DNA of 64,000 bases from Nonomuraea endophytica (GCF_014203235.1 NZ_JACHIN010000022.1:64735-128734), one strand, 5' to 3'; positions 25,634 to 35,743 are shown, numbered from the stretch's first letter. Notes: generated by a model not told the origin, from the letters alone. Numbers and translations: made by a program.

Positions 25634-26851
25634 ATGTCCGTGGCAGAGGCCACGCCGGCGATCGAGGTCAGGAAAGAACGCCGCGGACTGCTCCTGGTGA
25701 TCCTGGGCGCGCTGAGCGCCATCGGACCGCTGTCCATCGACATGTACCTGCCCGCGCTGCCGGCCATCTCCGGCGAGATGATGTCGGCCCCGGCGCAGGT
25801 CCAGCTCACCCTCACCGCCTGTCTCATCGGCGTCTCCGTCGGCCAGGTGCTGGCCGGGCCGCTGAGCGACGTACGCGGGCGGCGGGGGCCGCTGCTCATC
25901 GGCGTCGGCGGGTTCGCGCTGGCCTCGCTGCTGTGCGCCTTCGCCCCGAACGTGCCCGCGCTGATCGCGCTGCGCCTGCTGCAGGGCGTGCTCGGCGGCG
26001 CCGCCCTGGTGATCGTCCGCGCCGTGGTGCGCGACCTCTACGACGGGGCGGCCATCGCCCGCATCTTCGCCACCCTCATGCTCGTCAGCGGCCTCGCGCC
26101 GATCCTGGCCCCGATCGCCGGCGCGCAACTGCTGGCGTTCACCTCCTGGCGCGGCGTCTTCGTCGCGCTGAGCCTGCTCGGCCTGGCGCTGCTGCTCGCG
26201 GTCATCCCCGGCGTCAAGGAGACGCTCCCCGCCGACCAGCGGGAGAGCGGCGGGCTCAGGCACACCGCGATGACGTTCTGGCGCCTGCTGCGCGACCGCG
26301 CCTTCATGGCCAGCGCGCTGACCGCGGGCCTGGCCTTCGCCGCCATGTTCGCCTACATCTCCGGCTCGCCGTTCGTCCTGCAGGGCGTGTACCAGGCCAC
26401 GCCGCAGCAGTACTCGCTCATCTTCGGGCTCAACGCCCTCGGCCTGACCGTCATGGCGCAGGTCGGCGGGCGCCTGGCCGGACGCGTCCGGCCGGCGCTC
26501 CTGGTCCGCGTCGGCCTGGCCGTCACGCTGGCGGGAGGCGTGCTGCTCGTCGCCGCCGCCACCGCGGGGCTGGGCCTCGGCGGCATCGTGGCGGGGCTGT
26601 TCGTCATCATGTGCGGGCAGGGACTCGTGCTGCCGGGCACCGGCGCGCTCGCCCTGGCCAGCCAGCCTCCGCAGATCGCCGGCAGCGCGTCGGCGCTGCT
26701 TGGTGTGCTGCAGTTCGCCCTCGGCGCGGTCGCCGCGCCGCTGGTGGGACTCGCCGGATCCGGTACGGCGGTGCCGATGGCGGCCGTCATGCTCGGCCTC
26801 ATCCTGGCCTCGGGGGTGGCGTTCACCCTGCTCCGACGTGGAGTTAGGTAA
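25634..26851 (+). CDS. Bcr/CflA family multidrug efflux MFS transporter
   Basis: Twelve-helix major facilitator of 405 residues. Motif A-like LAGPLSDVRGRRGPLL is between helices 2 and 3. IDMYLPALPAISGEM after helix 1 is the hallmark of the Bcr/CflA drug:proton antiporter subfamily, and LRLLQGVLGGAALVIVRAVV is the fourth helix. The ATG at 25634 follows GAGGGAGAGGGG. The TAA stop at 26849-26851 is embedded in the candidate iron box of the suf operon. Confidence 0.92.
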   Translation: MSVAEATPAIEVRKERRGLLLVILGALSAIGPLSIDMYLPALPAISGEMMSAPAQVQLTLTACLIGVSVGQVLAGPLSDVRGRRGPLLIGVGGFALASLLCAFAPNVPALIALRLLQGVLGGAALVIVRAVVRDLYDGAAIARIFATLMLVSGLAPILAPIAGAQLLAFTSWRGVFVALSLLGLALLLAVIPGVKETLPADQRESGGLRHTAMTFWRLLRDRAFMASALTAGLAFAAMFAYISGSPFVLQGVYQATPQQYSLIFGLNALGLTVMAQVGGRLAGRVRPALLVRVGLAVTLAGGVLLVAAATAGLGLGGIVAGLFVIMCGQGLVLPGTGALALASQPPQIAGSASALLGVLQFALGAVAAPLVGLAGSGTAVPMAAVMLGLILASGVAFTLLRRGVR

Positions 26852-26860
26852 GGCTACCCT
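26844..26860. promoter_or_regulatory. candidate DtxR/IdeR iron box upstream of the suf operon
   Basis: TTAGGTAAGGCTACCCT matches the actinobacterial iron-box consensus TTAGGTTAGGCTAACCTAA at 15 of 17 compared positions, or 15 of 19 over the full consensus. It overlaps the MFS stop codon and lies 74 bases before the SufR start. A -10-like TACATT at 26872-26877 follows, so a bound repressor would cover the -35 zone. Iron control of Fe-S assembly would complement autoregulation by SufR. The assignment is from the consensus only. Confidence 0.55.
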
Positions 26861-26933
26861 GCGTGAGAAATTACATTCTCCGCATCTCCGGAACCGTTTG
26901 TGAACGGGGAAGGAATTACGGCACACTGATGTT

Positions 26934-27713
26934 GTGAAAAACGTGACCTCCTCGATCGAGCCAGGAAGCGAGCGCAGCACACGCGCCCGCGTGGCCCGGC
27001 TGATCCTGGAGCACGGTCCCGTCACGGCCGCCGCGCTCGGCGAGCGGCTCGGGCTCACGCCCGCGGCCGTGCGACGCCACCTCGACGCGCTGCTGACCGA
27101 CGGGATGATAGAGCCTCGCACCGTGCGGCCGCGCGGGCAGCGCGGCAGAGGGCGGCCGGCCAAGCTGTTCGCCATCACCGACGCGGGGCGCAGTGCTTTC
27201 GAGCACGCCTATGACGACCTGGCCGGGAGCGCGCTGCGTTTCCTGGCCGAGCGCATGGGTGAGGAAGCGGTGACCGAGTTCGCCCGCTCGCAGGTCAAGA
27301 GCCTGCTGCAGCGGCTTGAGCCGGTCATGGCGACAGTGCCGGAGGACCAGCGAGTGCACGTGCTGGCCCAGGCCCTGTCGGCAGAGGGTTACGCCGCCTC
27401 GGCCAGCAAGGCCAAGTCCGGCGGCGACCAGCTCTGCCAGCACCACTGCCCGGTGGCGCACGCGGCGGCGGAGTTCCCGCAGCTGTGTGAGGCCGAGACG
27501 GAGGCGTTCGCGCGACTGCTCGGCACCCCGGTGCAGCGCCTGGCCACCATCGCACACGGCGACGGGGTCTGCACCACGCATGTGAGCCCCGTTCGGATAC
27601 AGGGAGCGCATCCGCCCGGCCAGCGCCGTGGAGGCCCGCCAGGGGCTTCGCGGACTGAGCGAGGAGCGGTGAGCGACCCATTGGACACTGAGAGCAAGGA
27701 GACCGGAAGGTGA
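26934..27713 (+). CDS. sufR: SufR-type Fe-S cluster-sensing transcriptional regulator
   Basis: ArsR/DeoR-like winged-helix protein of 259 residues. The DNA-binding domain is RVARLILEHGPVTAAALGERL and LTPAAVRRHLDALL (about residues 22-60). A C-terminal cysteine set CQHHC, FPQLCEAE and GVCTTHV (from about residue 168) is the [Fe-S]-binding region of mycobacterial and Streptomyces SufR, which represses the suf operon when Fe-S supply is sufficient. The ~40 residues after CTTHV are Arg/Gly-rich and longer than usual. The start is GTG at 26934 with a poor ribosome binding site; a weak TTGTGA/CACACT promoter ending six bases before it suggests a leaderless transcript. The stop overlaps the SufB GTG (GTGA). 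Confidence 0.9.
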   Translation: MKNVTSSIEPGSERSTRARVARLILEHGPVTAAALGERLGLTPAAVRRHLDALLTDGMIEPRTVRPRGQRGRGRPAKLFAITDAGRSAFEHAYDDLAGSALRFLAERMGEEAVTEFARSQVKSLLQRLEPVMATVPEDQRVHVLAQALSAEGYAASASKAKSGGDQLCQHHCPVAHAAAEFPQLCEAETEAFARLLGTPVQRLATIAHGDGVCTTHVSPVRIQGAHPPGQRRGGPPGASRTERGAVSDPLDTESKETGR

Positions 27714-29122
27714 CTGTCACCGACCGCCCGGAGCTGGAAGGCCTCGGGAATTACAAGTTCGGCTGGGCCGACTCGGACGCGGCGGGCGCGGCCGCCAAGC
27801 GCGGCCTGTCCGAGGAGGTCGTCCGCAACATCTCCGCGCTCAAGAACGAGCCGGAATGGATGCTCGACCTGCGTCTGAAGGGCCTGCGGCTGTTCGGCAA
27901 GAAGCCGCTCCCCACCTGGGGGTCCGACCTCACCGCCATTGACTTCGACAACATCAAGTACTTCGTGCGCTCCACCGAGAAGCAGGCCGCTTCCTGGGAA
28001 GAGCTGCCCGAGGACATCAAGAACACCTACGACAAGCTCGGCATCCCCGAGGCGGAGAAGCAGCGCCTGATCGCCGGCGTCGCGGCTCAGTACGAGTCCG
28101 AGGTGGTCTACCACCAGATCCGCGAGGACCTGGAGGAGAAGGGTGTCATCTTCGTCGACACCGACACCGGCCTGCGCGAGCACGAGGAGCTCTTCAAGGA
28201 GTACTTCGGCTCGGTGATCCCGGTCGGCGACAACAAGTTCGCCGCGCTCAACACCGCGACCTGGTCGGGTGGCTCGTTCATCTACGTGCCGCCGAACACG
28301 ACCATCGACATCCCGCTGCAGGCCTACTTCCGGATCAACACCGAGAACATGGGCCAGTTCGAGCGCACCCTGATCATCGTCGACGAGAACTCCTACGTTC
28401 ACTACGTCGAGGGCTGCACGGCGCCGATCTACTCCAGCGACTCGCTGCACTCCGCGGTCGTCGAGATCATCGTGAAGAAGGGCGCCCGCTGCCGTTACAC
28501 GACCATCCAGAACTGGTCGAACAACGTCTACAACCTGGTCACCAAGCGCGCCGTCGCCTACGAGGGCGCCACCATGGAGTGGATCGACGGCAACATCGGC
28601 TCCAAGGTCACGATGAAGTACCCGGCCGTCTACCTCATGGGCGAGCACGCCAAGGGCGAGACCCTGTCGGTCGCGTTCGCGGGCGAGGGCCAGCACCAGG
28701 ACGCCGGATCCAAGATGGTCCACCTGGCGCCCCACACCTCCTCCAGCGTCATCTCCAAGTCGGTGGCGCGCGGCGGCGGCCGTACCTCCTACCGCGGTCT
28801 GGTGCAGATCGAGGAGGGCGCCCACGGCAGCGCGAGCACGGTCAAGTGCGACGCGCTCCTGGTCGACCAGATCAGCCGCTCCGACACCTACCCCTACGTC
28901 GACGTCCGCGAGGACGACGTCTCGATGGGCCACGAGGCCACGGTCTCCAAGGTCAGCGAGGACCAGCTGTTCTACCTCATGAGCCGCGGGCTCGGTGAGG
29001 ACGAGGCGATGGCGATGATCGTGCGCGGCTTCGTCGAGCCGATCGCCCGCGAGCTCCCCATGGAGTACGCCCTCGAACTGAACCGCCTGATCGAGCTGCA
29101 GATGGAAGGAGCCGTCGGCTGA
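27710..29122 (+). CDS. sufB: Fe-S cluster assembly protein SufB
   Basis: Scaffold subunit of the SufBCD complex, 470 residues. Beta-helix core segments are easily recognised: FIYVPPNTTIDIPLQAYFR, NSYVHYVEGCTAP with the conserved Cys, HSAVVEIIVKKGARCRYTT, and SYRGLVQIEEGAHGSAS. The C-terminal VDVREDDVSMGHEATVSKV holds the interface His and is followed by LFYLMSRGL. No intein interrupts it, unlike in mycobacteria. It is preceded by AAGGAG and overlaps SufR. It carries assembling [4Fe-4S] clusters with SufC and SufD. Confidence 0.97.
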   Translation: MTVTDRPELEGLGNYKFGWADSDAAGAAAKRGLSEEVVRNISALKNEPEWMLDLRLKGLRLFGKKPLPTWGSDLTAIDFDNIKYFVRSTEKQAASWEELPEDIKNTYDKLGIPEAEKQRLIAGVAAQYESEVVYHQIREDLEEKGVIFVDTDTGLREHEELFKEYFGSVIPVGDNKFAALNTATWSGGSFIYVPPNTTIDIPLQAYFRINTENMGQFERTLIIVDENSYVHYVEGCTAPIYSSDSLHSAVVEIIVKKGARCRYTTIQNWSNNVYNLVTKRAVAYEGATMEWIDGNIGSKVTMKYPAVYLMGEHAKGETLSVAFAGEGQHQDAGSKMVHLAPHTSSSVISKSVARGGGRTSYRGLVQIEEGAHGSASTVKCDALLVDQISRSDTYPYVDVREDDVSMGHEATVSKVSEDQLFYLMSRGLGEDEAMAMIVRGFVEPIARELPMEYALELNRLIELQMEGAVG

Positions 29123-30243
29123 TGGGCCTGAACGAGAAGCCCCTGTCGACCCTGCACGAGAAGTCCTCCTACAACCTGGACGACTTCGAGGTGCCCACGG
29201 GCCGCGAGGAGCAGTGGCGCTTCACGCCGCTGTCCCGCCTGAAGGGCCTGCACAACGGCACCGCCGCGGCCTCCGGCCACGTGATCGTGGACGTCGACGC
29301 GGCCCCCGAGGTCACCGTGGAGACGGTCGGCCGCGACGACGCCCGGGTCGGCAAGGCGTACGTGCCCGCCGACCGGGTCAGCGCGCAGGCCTACAACTCC
29401 TTCGAGAAGGCCACGGTCATCACCGTGCCGCGCGAGGTCGTCACCTCCAAGGAGACGGTCATCACGCTCACCGGCTCCGGCGACGGCGCCGCCTACGGTC
29501 ACATCGTGATCAAGGTGGAGCCGATGGCCGAGGCCATCGTCGTGCTCGACCACAAGGGCAGCGCGGTCTACGCCGACAACGTCGAGTTCGTGGTCGGCGA
29601 CGGCGCCAGGCTGAAGGTCGTCAGCCTGCAGGACTGGGCGGCCGACGCCGTGCACGTCTCCCACCACCACGCCCAGCTCGCCAAGGACGCGACGTTCAGC
29701 AGCTTCGTGGTGACGCTCGGCGGCGACCTGGTACGTCTGTCGCCCAGCGTCTCCTACACCGGCCCCGGCGGCGACGCCGACATGTCGGGCGTGTACTTCG
29801 TCGACGCCAAGCAGCACCTGGAGCACCGCCTCCTGGTCGACCACTCCGAGCCCAACTGCAAGAGCAACGTGGACTACCGCGGCGCCCTGCAGGGCGAGGA
29901 GGCGCACGCGGTCTGGATCGGCGACGTGATCATCCGCGTGGCGGCCGAGGGCACCGACACCTACGAGCTCAACCGCAACCTCATCCTCACCGACGGCGCC
30001 CGCGCCGACTCGGTGCCCAACCTGGAGATCCTCACCGGTGAGGTCGCCGGGGCCGGCCACGCCTCCACCTCGGGCCGCCTGGACGACGAGCACCTGTTCT
30101 ACCTCCAGGCCCGCGGCATCCCCTTCGACGAGGCCCGCCGCCTGGTCATCAGGGGCTTCCTCGGCCAGCTCATCGAGAAGATCGAGGTCGAGTCGATCCG
30201 CGAGCGCGTGATGAGCGCGGTGGAAGCGGAGCTCGCGCGGTGA
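29122..30243 (+). CDS. sufD: Fe-S cluster assembly protein SufD
   Basis: SufB paralogue of 373 residues that partners SufB and SufC. It has EEQWRFTPLSRL at the N-terminus, and SNVDYRGALQGEEAHAVWIG and HASTSGRLDDEHLFYLQARGI in the beta-helix/C-terminal region. The conserved interface His occurs in GHASTSG. Its ATG at 29122 overlaps the last base of the SufB TGA (TGATG). The 84-base spacer to the next gene (30244-30327) has no gene. It contains two short GCGG(T/C)CCGCG repeats and AGGAG near its end. Confidence 0.96.
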   Translation: MGLNEKPLSTLHEKSSYNLDDFEVPTGREEQWRFTPLSRLKGLHNGTAAASGHVIVDVDAAPEVTVETVGRDDARVGKAYVPADRVSAQAYNSFEKATVITVPREVVTSKETVITLTGSGDGAAYGHIVIKVEPMAEAIVVLDHKGSAVYADNVEFVVGDGARLKVVSLQDWAADAVHVSHHHAQLAKDATFSSFVVTLGGDLVRLSPSVSYTGPGGDADMSGVYFVDAKQHLEHRLLVDHSEPNCKSNVDYRGALQGEEAHAVWIGDVIIRVAAEGTDTYELNRNLILTDGARADSVPNLEILTGEVAGAGHASTSGRLDDEHLFYLQARGIPFDEARRLVIRGFLGQLIEKIEVESIRERVMSAVEAELAR

Positions 30244-30327
30244 GCAGGAGAGAACCCGACGCAGTGAGCGAAGCGGTCCGCGAGGAACGAGCGGCCCGCG
30301 TAGCGAATGAGGAGTGGTGAACGACTC

Positions 30328-30645
30328 ATGAGCTACGAGAAGGTCTGCAGGGTGAGTGACATTCCCGACTCGGGGGTCATCGCCGTCGAGGTGGGCGAGA
30401 CGCCGGTCGCGCTCGTGCGCAAGGGCGCGGAGGTCTTCGCGCTGCACGACATCTGCTCACACGCCGAGGTCAAGCTCAGCGAGGGCGAGGTCTACGACGA
30501 CACCCTCGAATGCTGGCTGCACGGATCGTGCTTCGACATCCGCAGCGGCAAGCCGACCGGCCCGCCGGCCACCAAGCCCGTGAACGTCTACACAGTGAAG
30601 ATCGATGGCGATGACGTGCTCGTCTCGCTCTCGAAGGAGTCATAA
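30328..30645 (+). CDS. Rieske-type non-heme iron oxygenase ferredoxin subunit
   Basis: Protein of 105 residues with one Rieske [2Fe-2S] domain. The cluster ligands are Cys-x-His in DICSHAEV (about residues 43-45) and Cys-x2-His in ECWLHGSC (about 61-64). It is a standard member of actinobacterial suf operons, where it may supply electrons during cluster assembly or protect clusters; its exact role is unproven. ATG at 30328 is chosen because the Rieske domain begins a few residues later. SufC starts immediately after its TAA. Confidence 0.93.
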   Translation: MSYEKVCRVSDIPDSGVIAVEVGETPVALVRKGAEVFALHDICSHAEVKLSEGEVYDDTLECWLHGSCFDIRSGKPTGPPATKPVNVYTVKIDGDDVLVSLSKES

Positions 30646-31391
<746 letters not shown>

Positions 31392-31392
<1 letters not shown>

Positions 31393-32672
31393 TGTCAGCG
31401 GCCTTCGACGTGGAGAGGATCAGGAAGGACTTCCCGGTCCTCTCCCGCGAGCTGCCCGGCGGCCGGTCGCTGGTCTACCTCGACTCGGGCAACTCCTCGC
31501 AGAAGCCGGCGCAGGTCGTCGAGACCATGCGCGAGCACCTGGCGATGCACTACAGCAACGTCGGCCGTGCCATGCACGTGCTCGGCGCGGAGTCCACCCA
31601 GGCCTACGAGGACGCCCGTGACAAGGTCGCGGCCTTCGTCGGCGCGCCCTCGCGCGACGAGGTGGTCTTCACCAAGAACGCCTCCGAGGCGCTCAACCTC
31701 GTCGCCTACAGCTTCGGCCAGCGCTTCTGGCGCGCCTCCGGCACGACGCAACCGAACGAGGACCCGCGCTTCACCATGGGTCCCGGCGACGAGATCGTCA
31801 TCTCGGAGATGGAGCACCACTCCAACATCGTGCCGTGGCAGATGCTGGCCCAGCGCACCGGCGCCACGCTGAAGTGGTTCGGCGTCACCGACGAGGGCCG
31901 GCTGGACCTGTCGGGCGACGTCATCACCGAGCGCACGAAGATCGTCTCGATCGCGCACCAGTCGAACGTGCTCGGCACCGTCAACCCCGTCGCGCCCGTG
32001 CTCAAGCGGGCCCGCGAGGTCGGCGCGCTGGTCATGCTCGACGCCTCCCAGTCGGTCCCGCACCACCCGGTGGACGTGGCCGCGCTGGGCGTCGACTTCG
32101 TCGCCTTCACCGGCCACAAGATGCTCGGCCCGTCCGGCATCGGCGTGCTCTGGGCCCGCGGCGAACTGCTCGAGGCCATGCCCCCGTTCCTGGGCGGCGG
32201 CGAGATGATCGAGGCGGTCTGGATGGACCACTCGACCTACGCGCCCTACCCGCACAAGTTCGAGGCCGGCACGCCGCCGATCGTCGAGGCCATCGGTCTC
32301 GGCGCCGCCGTCGACTACCTCCAGGCCGCCGGGATGGAGGCGATCGAGGCGCACGAGCGCGCCCTGACCGCCCACGCTCTCGACGCGCTGGCCGAGGTCC
32401 CGTCGCTGCGGCTCATCGGCCCGTCCACGCTGGAGGAGCGCGGCGGCACCGTCGCGTTCACGCTTGAGGGGATTCACCCGCACGACGTCGGGCAGATCCT
32501 CGACGACGAGTTCGGCATCGCGGTACGCGTCGGGCACCACTGCGCCCGCCCGCTTCACCTGCGCTTCGGAATACCCGCGACCACGCGGGCGTCGTTCTAC
32601 CTGTACAACACCACGGGCGAGATCGACGCCCTGGTGCGCGGCCTCCATCACGTCCAGAAGGTGTTCGCATAG
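31392..32672 (+). CDS. sufS: cysteine desulfurase SufS
   Basis: PLP-dependent class V aminotransferase-fold enzyme of 426 residues that releases sulfur from cysteine as an enzyme persulfide. The PLP lysine lies in FTGHKMLGPSG (about residue 240), EMEHHSNIVPW and AHQSNVLGTVNP are cofactor-pocket segments, and the persulfide cysteine is in RVGHHCARPLH (about residue 385). This is a group II (SufS) enzyme activated by SufU, whose gene follows two bases after the stop codon. Confidence 0.97.
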
Positions 32673-32674
32673 TC

Positions 32675-33112
32675 ATGATCGGCGAGTCGATGTACCAGGA
32701 GCTGATCCTGGAGCACTATAAGCACCCGCAGGGCCGGGGGCTGCGCGAGCCGTACGATGCCGAGGTTCACCACGTGAACCCGACGTGCGGCGATGAGATC
32801 ACGCTCCGGGTCAAGCTCGGCGACGACGGCAAGATCGAGGACGTGTCCTACGACGGCCAGGGCTGCTCCATCAGCCAGGCCGCCGCGTCGGTGCTGCACG
32901 AGCTGACCACCGGCTCGACCGTCACCGAGACGTTGTCCGTGGTCGACGAGTTCACCCGTCTCATGCAGGGCAGGGGACAGGTGGAGGCCGACGAGGACGT
33001 GCTGGGCGACGCCGTCGCCTTCGCCGGGGTCGCCAAGTTCCCGGCGCGGGTGAAGTGCGCGCTGCTGTCGTGGATGGCCTACAAGGACGCTGTGGTGAGG
33101 AGTGCCTCGTGA
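32675..33112 (+). CDS. sufU: zinc-dependent sulfurtransferase SufU
   Basis: IscU-like protein of 145 residues that accepts persulfide sulfur from SufS. The three zinc-binding cysteines are visible in NPTCGDE (about residue 38), GQGCSIS (about 63) and RVKCALLSW (about 125). The ~19-residue insertion typical of SufU relative to IscU lies between the second and third cysteines. It probably acts in sulfur relay rather than as a cluster scaffold. The stop overlaps the next GTG (GTGA). Confidence 0.95.
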   Translation: MIGESMYQELILEHYKHPQGRGLREPYDAEVHHVNPTCGDEITLRVKLGDDGKIEDVSYDGQGCSISQAAASVLHELTTGSTVTETLSVVDEFTRLMQGRGQVEADEDVLGDAVAFAGVAKFPARVKCALLSWMAYKDAVVRSAS

Positions 33113-33474
33113 GTAAGCCAACGCAGACCCCGACGCAGGGGTATGACGGTCAGGCCACCGTCGAGGAGGTCATGGAGGCGCTGAAGGACGTCGTGGACCC
33201 CGAGCTCGGGATCAACGTCGTGGACCTCGGCCTCATCTACGGTCTCCATCTTGACCCGGCCGAGGGCGCCGACGCGCCTGTGGCCACCATCGACATGACC
33301 CTGACCAGTGCCGCCTGCCCGCTGACCGACGTCATCGAGGACCAGGCGCACTCCGCGCTCGACGGCATGGTCTCCGATGTGAAGATCAACTGGGTCTGGC
33401 TGCCGCCGTGGGGGCCGGACAAGATCACCGACGAGGGGCGTGAGCAGCTCCGTATGCTAGGCTTCAACGTCTGA
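33109..33474 (+). CDS. sufT: MIP18/SufT-family metal-sulfur cluster assembly factor
   Basis: Protein of 121 residues with the DUF59/MIP18 fold. VVDPELGINVVDLGLIYGL and MTLTSAACPLTDVIEDQ with the conserved Cys (about residue 70) are diagnostic. SufT-type proteins help mature Fe-S proteins, especially under high demand. The GTG at 33109 overlaps the SufU stop. It is the last gene of the suf operon, followed by a strong hairpin. Confidence 0.93.
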   Translation: MSKPTQTPTQGYDGQATVEEVMEALKDVVDPELGINVVDLGLIYGLHLDPAEGADAPVATIDMTLTSAACPLTDVIEDQAHSALDGMVSDVKINWVWLPPWGPDKITDEGREQLRMLGFNV

Positions 33475-33506
33475 TCCCTAAGGGTCTGACTTTTTCTTGA
33501 GCTGCA

Positions 33507-33531
33507 CGGCTGACGCAGCCCGCGTCAGCCG
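33507..33531. terminator. hairpin terminator of the suf operon
   Basis: CGGCTGACGC, loop AGCCC, then GCGTCAGCCG: a perfect 10-bp stem, 33 bases after the sufT stop. No U-tract follows, as is common in actinobacteria. A short T-run precedes it at 33491-33495. Confidence 0.75.
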
Positions 33532-33784
33532 CTTCAGCGTGCCAGGGCGGGAATAGATCGATCTTCTCCCGTGTTGGCCACCACGTGCACCTGACGCATC
33601 ATCTCGCGTCTTCAGCCGCCTGCGCCGGCACCGGGTGCGCGTAGACGACCGCCTCCATCAAGGCGGGCACGTCCCCACCCCGAGGTGTTTTCTCTGCACA
33701 GGTACGGCGCTGCCGTACGTCCCGGCTCGTCCTTTCGCAGAAGTGACGCGCCACTTCGACCGAAAGGCACGATTTTCCGTGACC
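33532..33784. promoter_or_regulatory. long leader region of the DEAD-box helicase gene
   Basis: About 250 bases between the suf terminator and the helicase start. It contains the hairpin-forming GTACGGC-GCT-GCCGTAC near 33702-33718 and a purine-rich AAAGGCACG shortly before the start. Long structured leaders are typical of cold- or growth-regulated RNA helicases. I recognised no known riboswitch class. Confidence 0.4.
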
Positions 33785-35743
33785 ATGCTTGACGTTGTCC
33801 TGCCCGAAACCTCCCCGGAGTCGGGTCCGTCCGAGTTCGAGCTGCTGGGCCTGCCCGCGCCGCTCGTGAACGGCCTCGCCCGTCAGGGCATCAACGCCCC
33901 GTTCCCCATCCAGAGCGCCACCATCCCGGACGTGCTGGCGGGTCACGACGTGCTCGGCCGCGGCCAGACCGGCTCCGGCAAGACCCTGGCCTTCGGCCTG
34001 CCGACGATGGTCCGCATCGCCGGTGACCGGCCCAAGCCCAAGCACCCGCGCGGCATGATCCTCGTGCCCACCCGTGAGCTCGCCCTTCAGGTGCACGACG
34101 CCCTGGAGCCCCTCGGCCGCGGCCTCGGCCTGCGCATGAAGGTCGTCGTCGGCGGCATGTCCATGGGCAAGCAGGTCGAGGCGCTGCGCCGCGGCATCGA
34201 CCTGGTCATCGCCACCCCCGGCCGCCTCGGCGACCTCATCCGCCAGGGTGAGTGCTCGCTGTCGGAGGTCGAGGTCAGCGTCCTGGACGAGGCCGACCAC
34301 ATGTGCGACCTCGGCTTCTTCCCCGTCGTCACGGAACTGCTCGCGCAGACCGCGCCCGGCGGCCAGCGGCTGCTGTTCTCGGCCACGCTCGACGGCGACG
34401 TCGACAAGCTGGTGAAGAAGTTCCTGAAGGACCCGATCCACCACTCGGTGGCCCCGGCGACCTCCCCGGTCGACACCATGGAGCACCACGTGCTGCAGGT
34501 GACCCGCGACGAGAAGTTCGACGTGACCGCCGAGATCGCCAACCGCGAGGGCCGCACGATCATCTTCGTCCGCACCCAGCACGGCGTGGACCGGCTGTGC
34601 AAGCAGCTGGCCCGGGTCGGCGTGCGCTCCGGCGGACTGCACGGCGGCAAGCGCCAGAACCAGCGCACCCGGATCCTGGCCGAGTTCCGTGAGGGCTCCG
34701 TCAACGTCCTGGTCTGCACCGACGTCGCCGCCCGCGGCATCCACGTCGACAACATCAGCCTGGTGCTGCACGTGGACCCGCCGCAGGACCACAAGTCCTA
34801 CCTCCACCGCGGTGGCCGTACGGCCCGCGCGGGGGAGAAGGGCACCGTCGTCACGCTGGTGCTGCCCAACGAGCGGCGCTCGACCGACCAGCTCACCCGG
34901 CGCGCGGGCATCCACCCGTTCCGCCTCAAGGCCGCTCCCGGCAACTCCCGGGTGGCCGAGGTCACCGGCGCCCGCGTTCCCAGCGGCGAGTCGATCCCGG
35001 TCTGGGAGCCCGACGTCAAGAAGCCGCTGCGTCCCCGTCGCGAGGGCGGCCATGGCGGCGGCGAGCGTCGCGGCCGTCGTGGCGAGCGTTCCTACGGACG
35101 TCGTCCCGAGAGCGGTGACCGCCCCACCGGCGGCCGTCGTCACGAGGACGGCGAGCGTTACCCGAAGCGCCACTTCGACGGCGGTCCCCGCACGGTCGGC
35201 GAGAACCGCCCCGAGCGTGACGACCGCGGTCAGAGCGGCGGCGGCTTCCGTTCGGGCGAGCGCTCCGGCGACCGCGGTCCCCGTGGGGGCGGCTTCCGCT
35301 CCGACGACCGTGGCCGTGGTGGCTACCGCTCCGACAACCGTCAGGGCTTCCGCTCCGACGAGCGCGGCCAGAGTGGTCAGGGCGGCGGGTTCCGCTCGGA
35401 CGACCGTCAGGCCCCGCGTTCCGACGACCGTGGCGGCTTCCGCTCCGGCGAGGACCGCGGTCCGCGTGGTGGCGGGTACCGCTCTGACGACCGTCAGGCT
35501 CCCCGCTCCGACGACCGTGGCGGTTTCCGCTCGGACGACCGTGGCGCTCGTGGTGGCTCCTTCCGCTCCGACGACCGGGGCTCGCGTCCCTTCCGCGCCG
35601 ACGACCGCGGCCCGCGCGGTGGCGCGTTCCGTGCCGACGACCGTGGCGAGCGCCGTCCGTTCTCGGCCGACCGCGGCGAGCGTCCCCGTGACGGCTACCG
35701 CTCCGGCAACACCGGCAACTCCGGCCGCCGTTACGGCCGCTGA
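33785..35743 (+). CDS. DEAD-box RNA helicase with long RGG/RSDD-rich C-terminal tail
   Basis: ATP-dependent RNA helicase of 652 residues from ATG 33785 (GTG 33779 possible). The core covers about residues 1-400: motif I GQTGSGKT, Ia PTRELA, II VLDEADHM, III SATLDG, V TDVAARGIHV, VI HRGGRTARAG. From about residue 415 the protein becomes a low-complexity Arg/Gly/Asp/Ser tail with roughly fifteen imperfect copies of FRSDDRGPRGG-like units, a disordered RNA-binding or condensate-forming type. It resembles actinobacterial RhlE/CsdA-like helicases in ribosome assembly and RNA decay. The tail repeats are encoded by imperfect DNA repeats that may vary in copy number between strains. Confidence 0.93.
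   Translation: MLDVVLPETSPESGPSEFELLGLPAPLVNGLARQGINAPFPIQSATIPDVLAGHDVLGRGQTGSGKTLAFGLPTMVRIAGDRPKPKHPRGMILVPTRELALQVHDALEPLGRGLGLRMKVVVGGMSMGKQVEALRRGIDLVIATPGRLGDLIRQGECSLSEVEVSVLDEADHMCDLGFFPVVTELLAQTAPGGQRLLFSATLDGDVDKLVKKFLKDPIHHSVAPATSPVDTMEHHVLQVTRDEKFDVTAEIANREGRTIIFVRTQHGVDRLCKQLARVGVRSGGLHGGKRQNQRTRILAEFREGSVNVLVCTDVAARGIHVDNISLVLHVDPPQDHKSYLHRGGRTARAGEKGTVVTLVLPNERRSTDQLTRRAGIHPFRLKAAPGNSRVAEVTGARVPSGESIPVWEPDVKKPLRPRREGGHGGGERRGRRGERSYGRRPESGDRPTGGRRHEDGERYPKRHFDGGPRTVGENRPERDDRGQSGGGFRSGERSGDRGPRGGGFRSDDRGRGGYRSDNRQGFRSDERGQSGQGGGFRSDDRQAPRSDDRGGFRSGEDRGPRGGGYRSDDRQAPRSDDRGGFRSDDRGARGGSFRSDDRGSRPFRADDRGPRGGAFRADDRGERRPFSADRGERPRDGYRSGNTGNSGRRYGR

Noticed and set aside
33599..35173. 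Long minus-strand frame across the DEAD-box helicase
   Set aside because: Shadow of a clear helicase; no recognisable domain.
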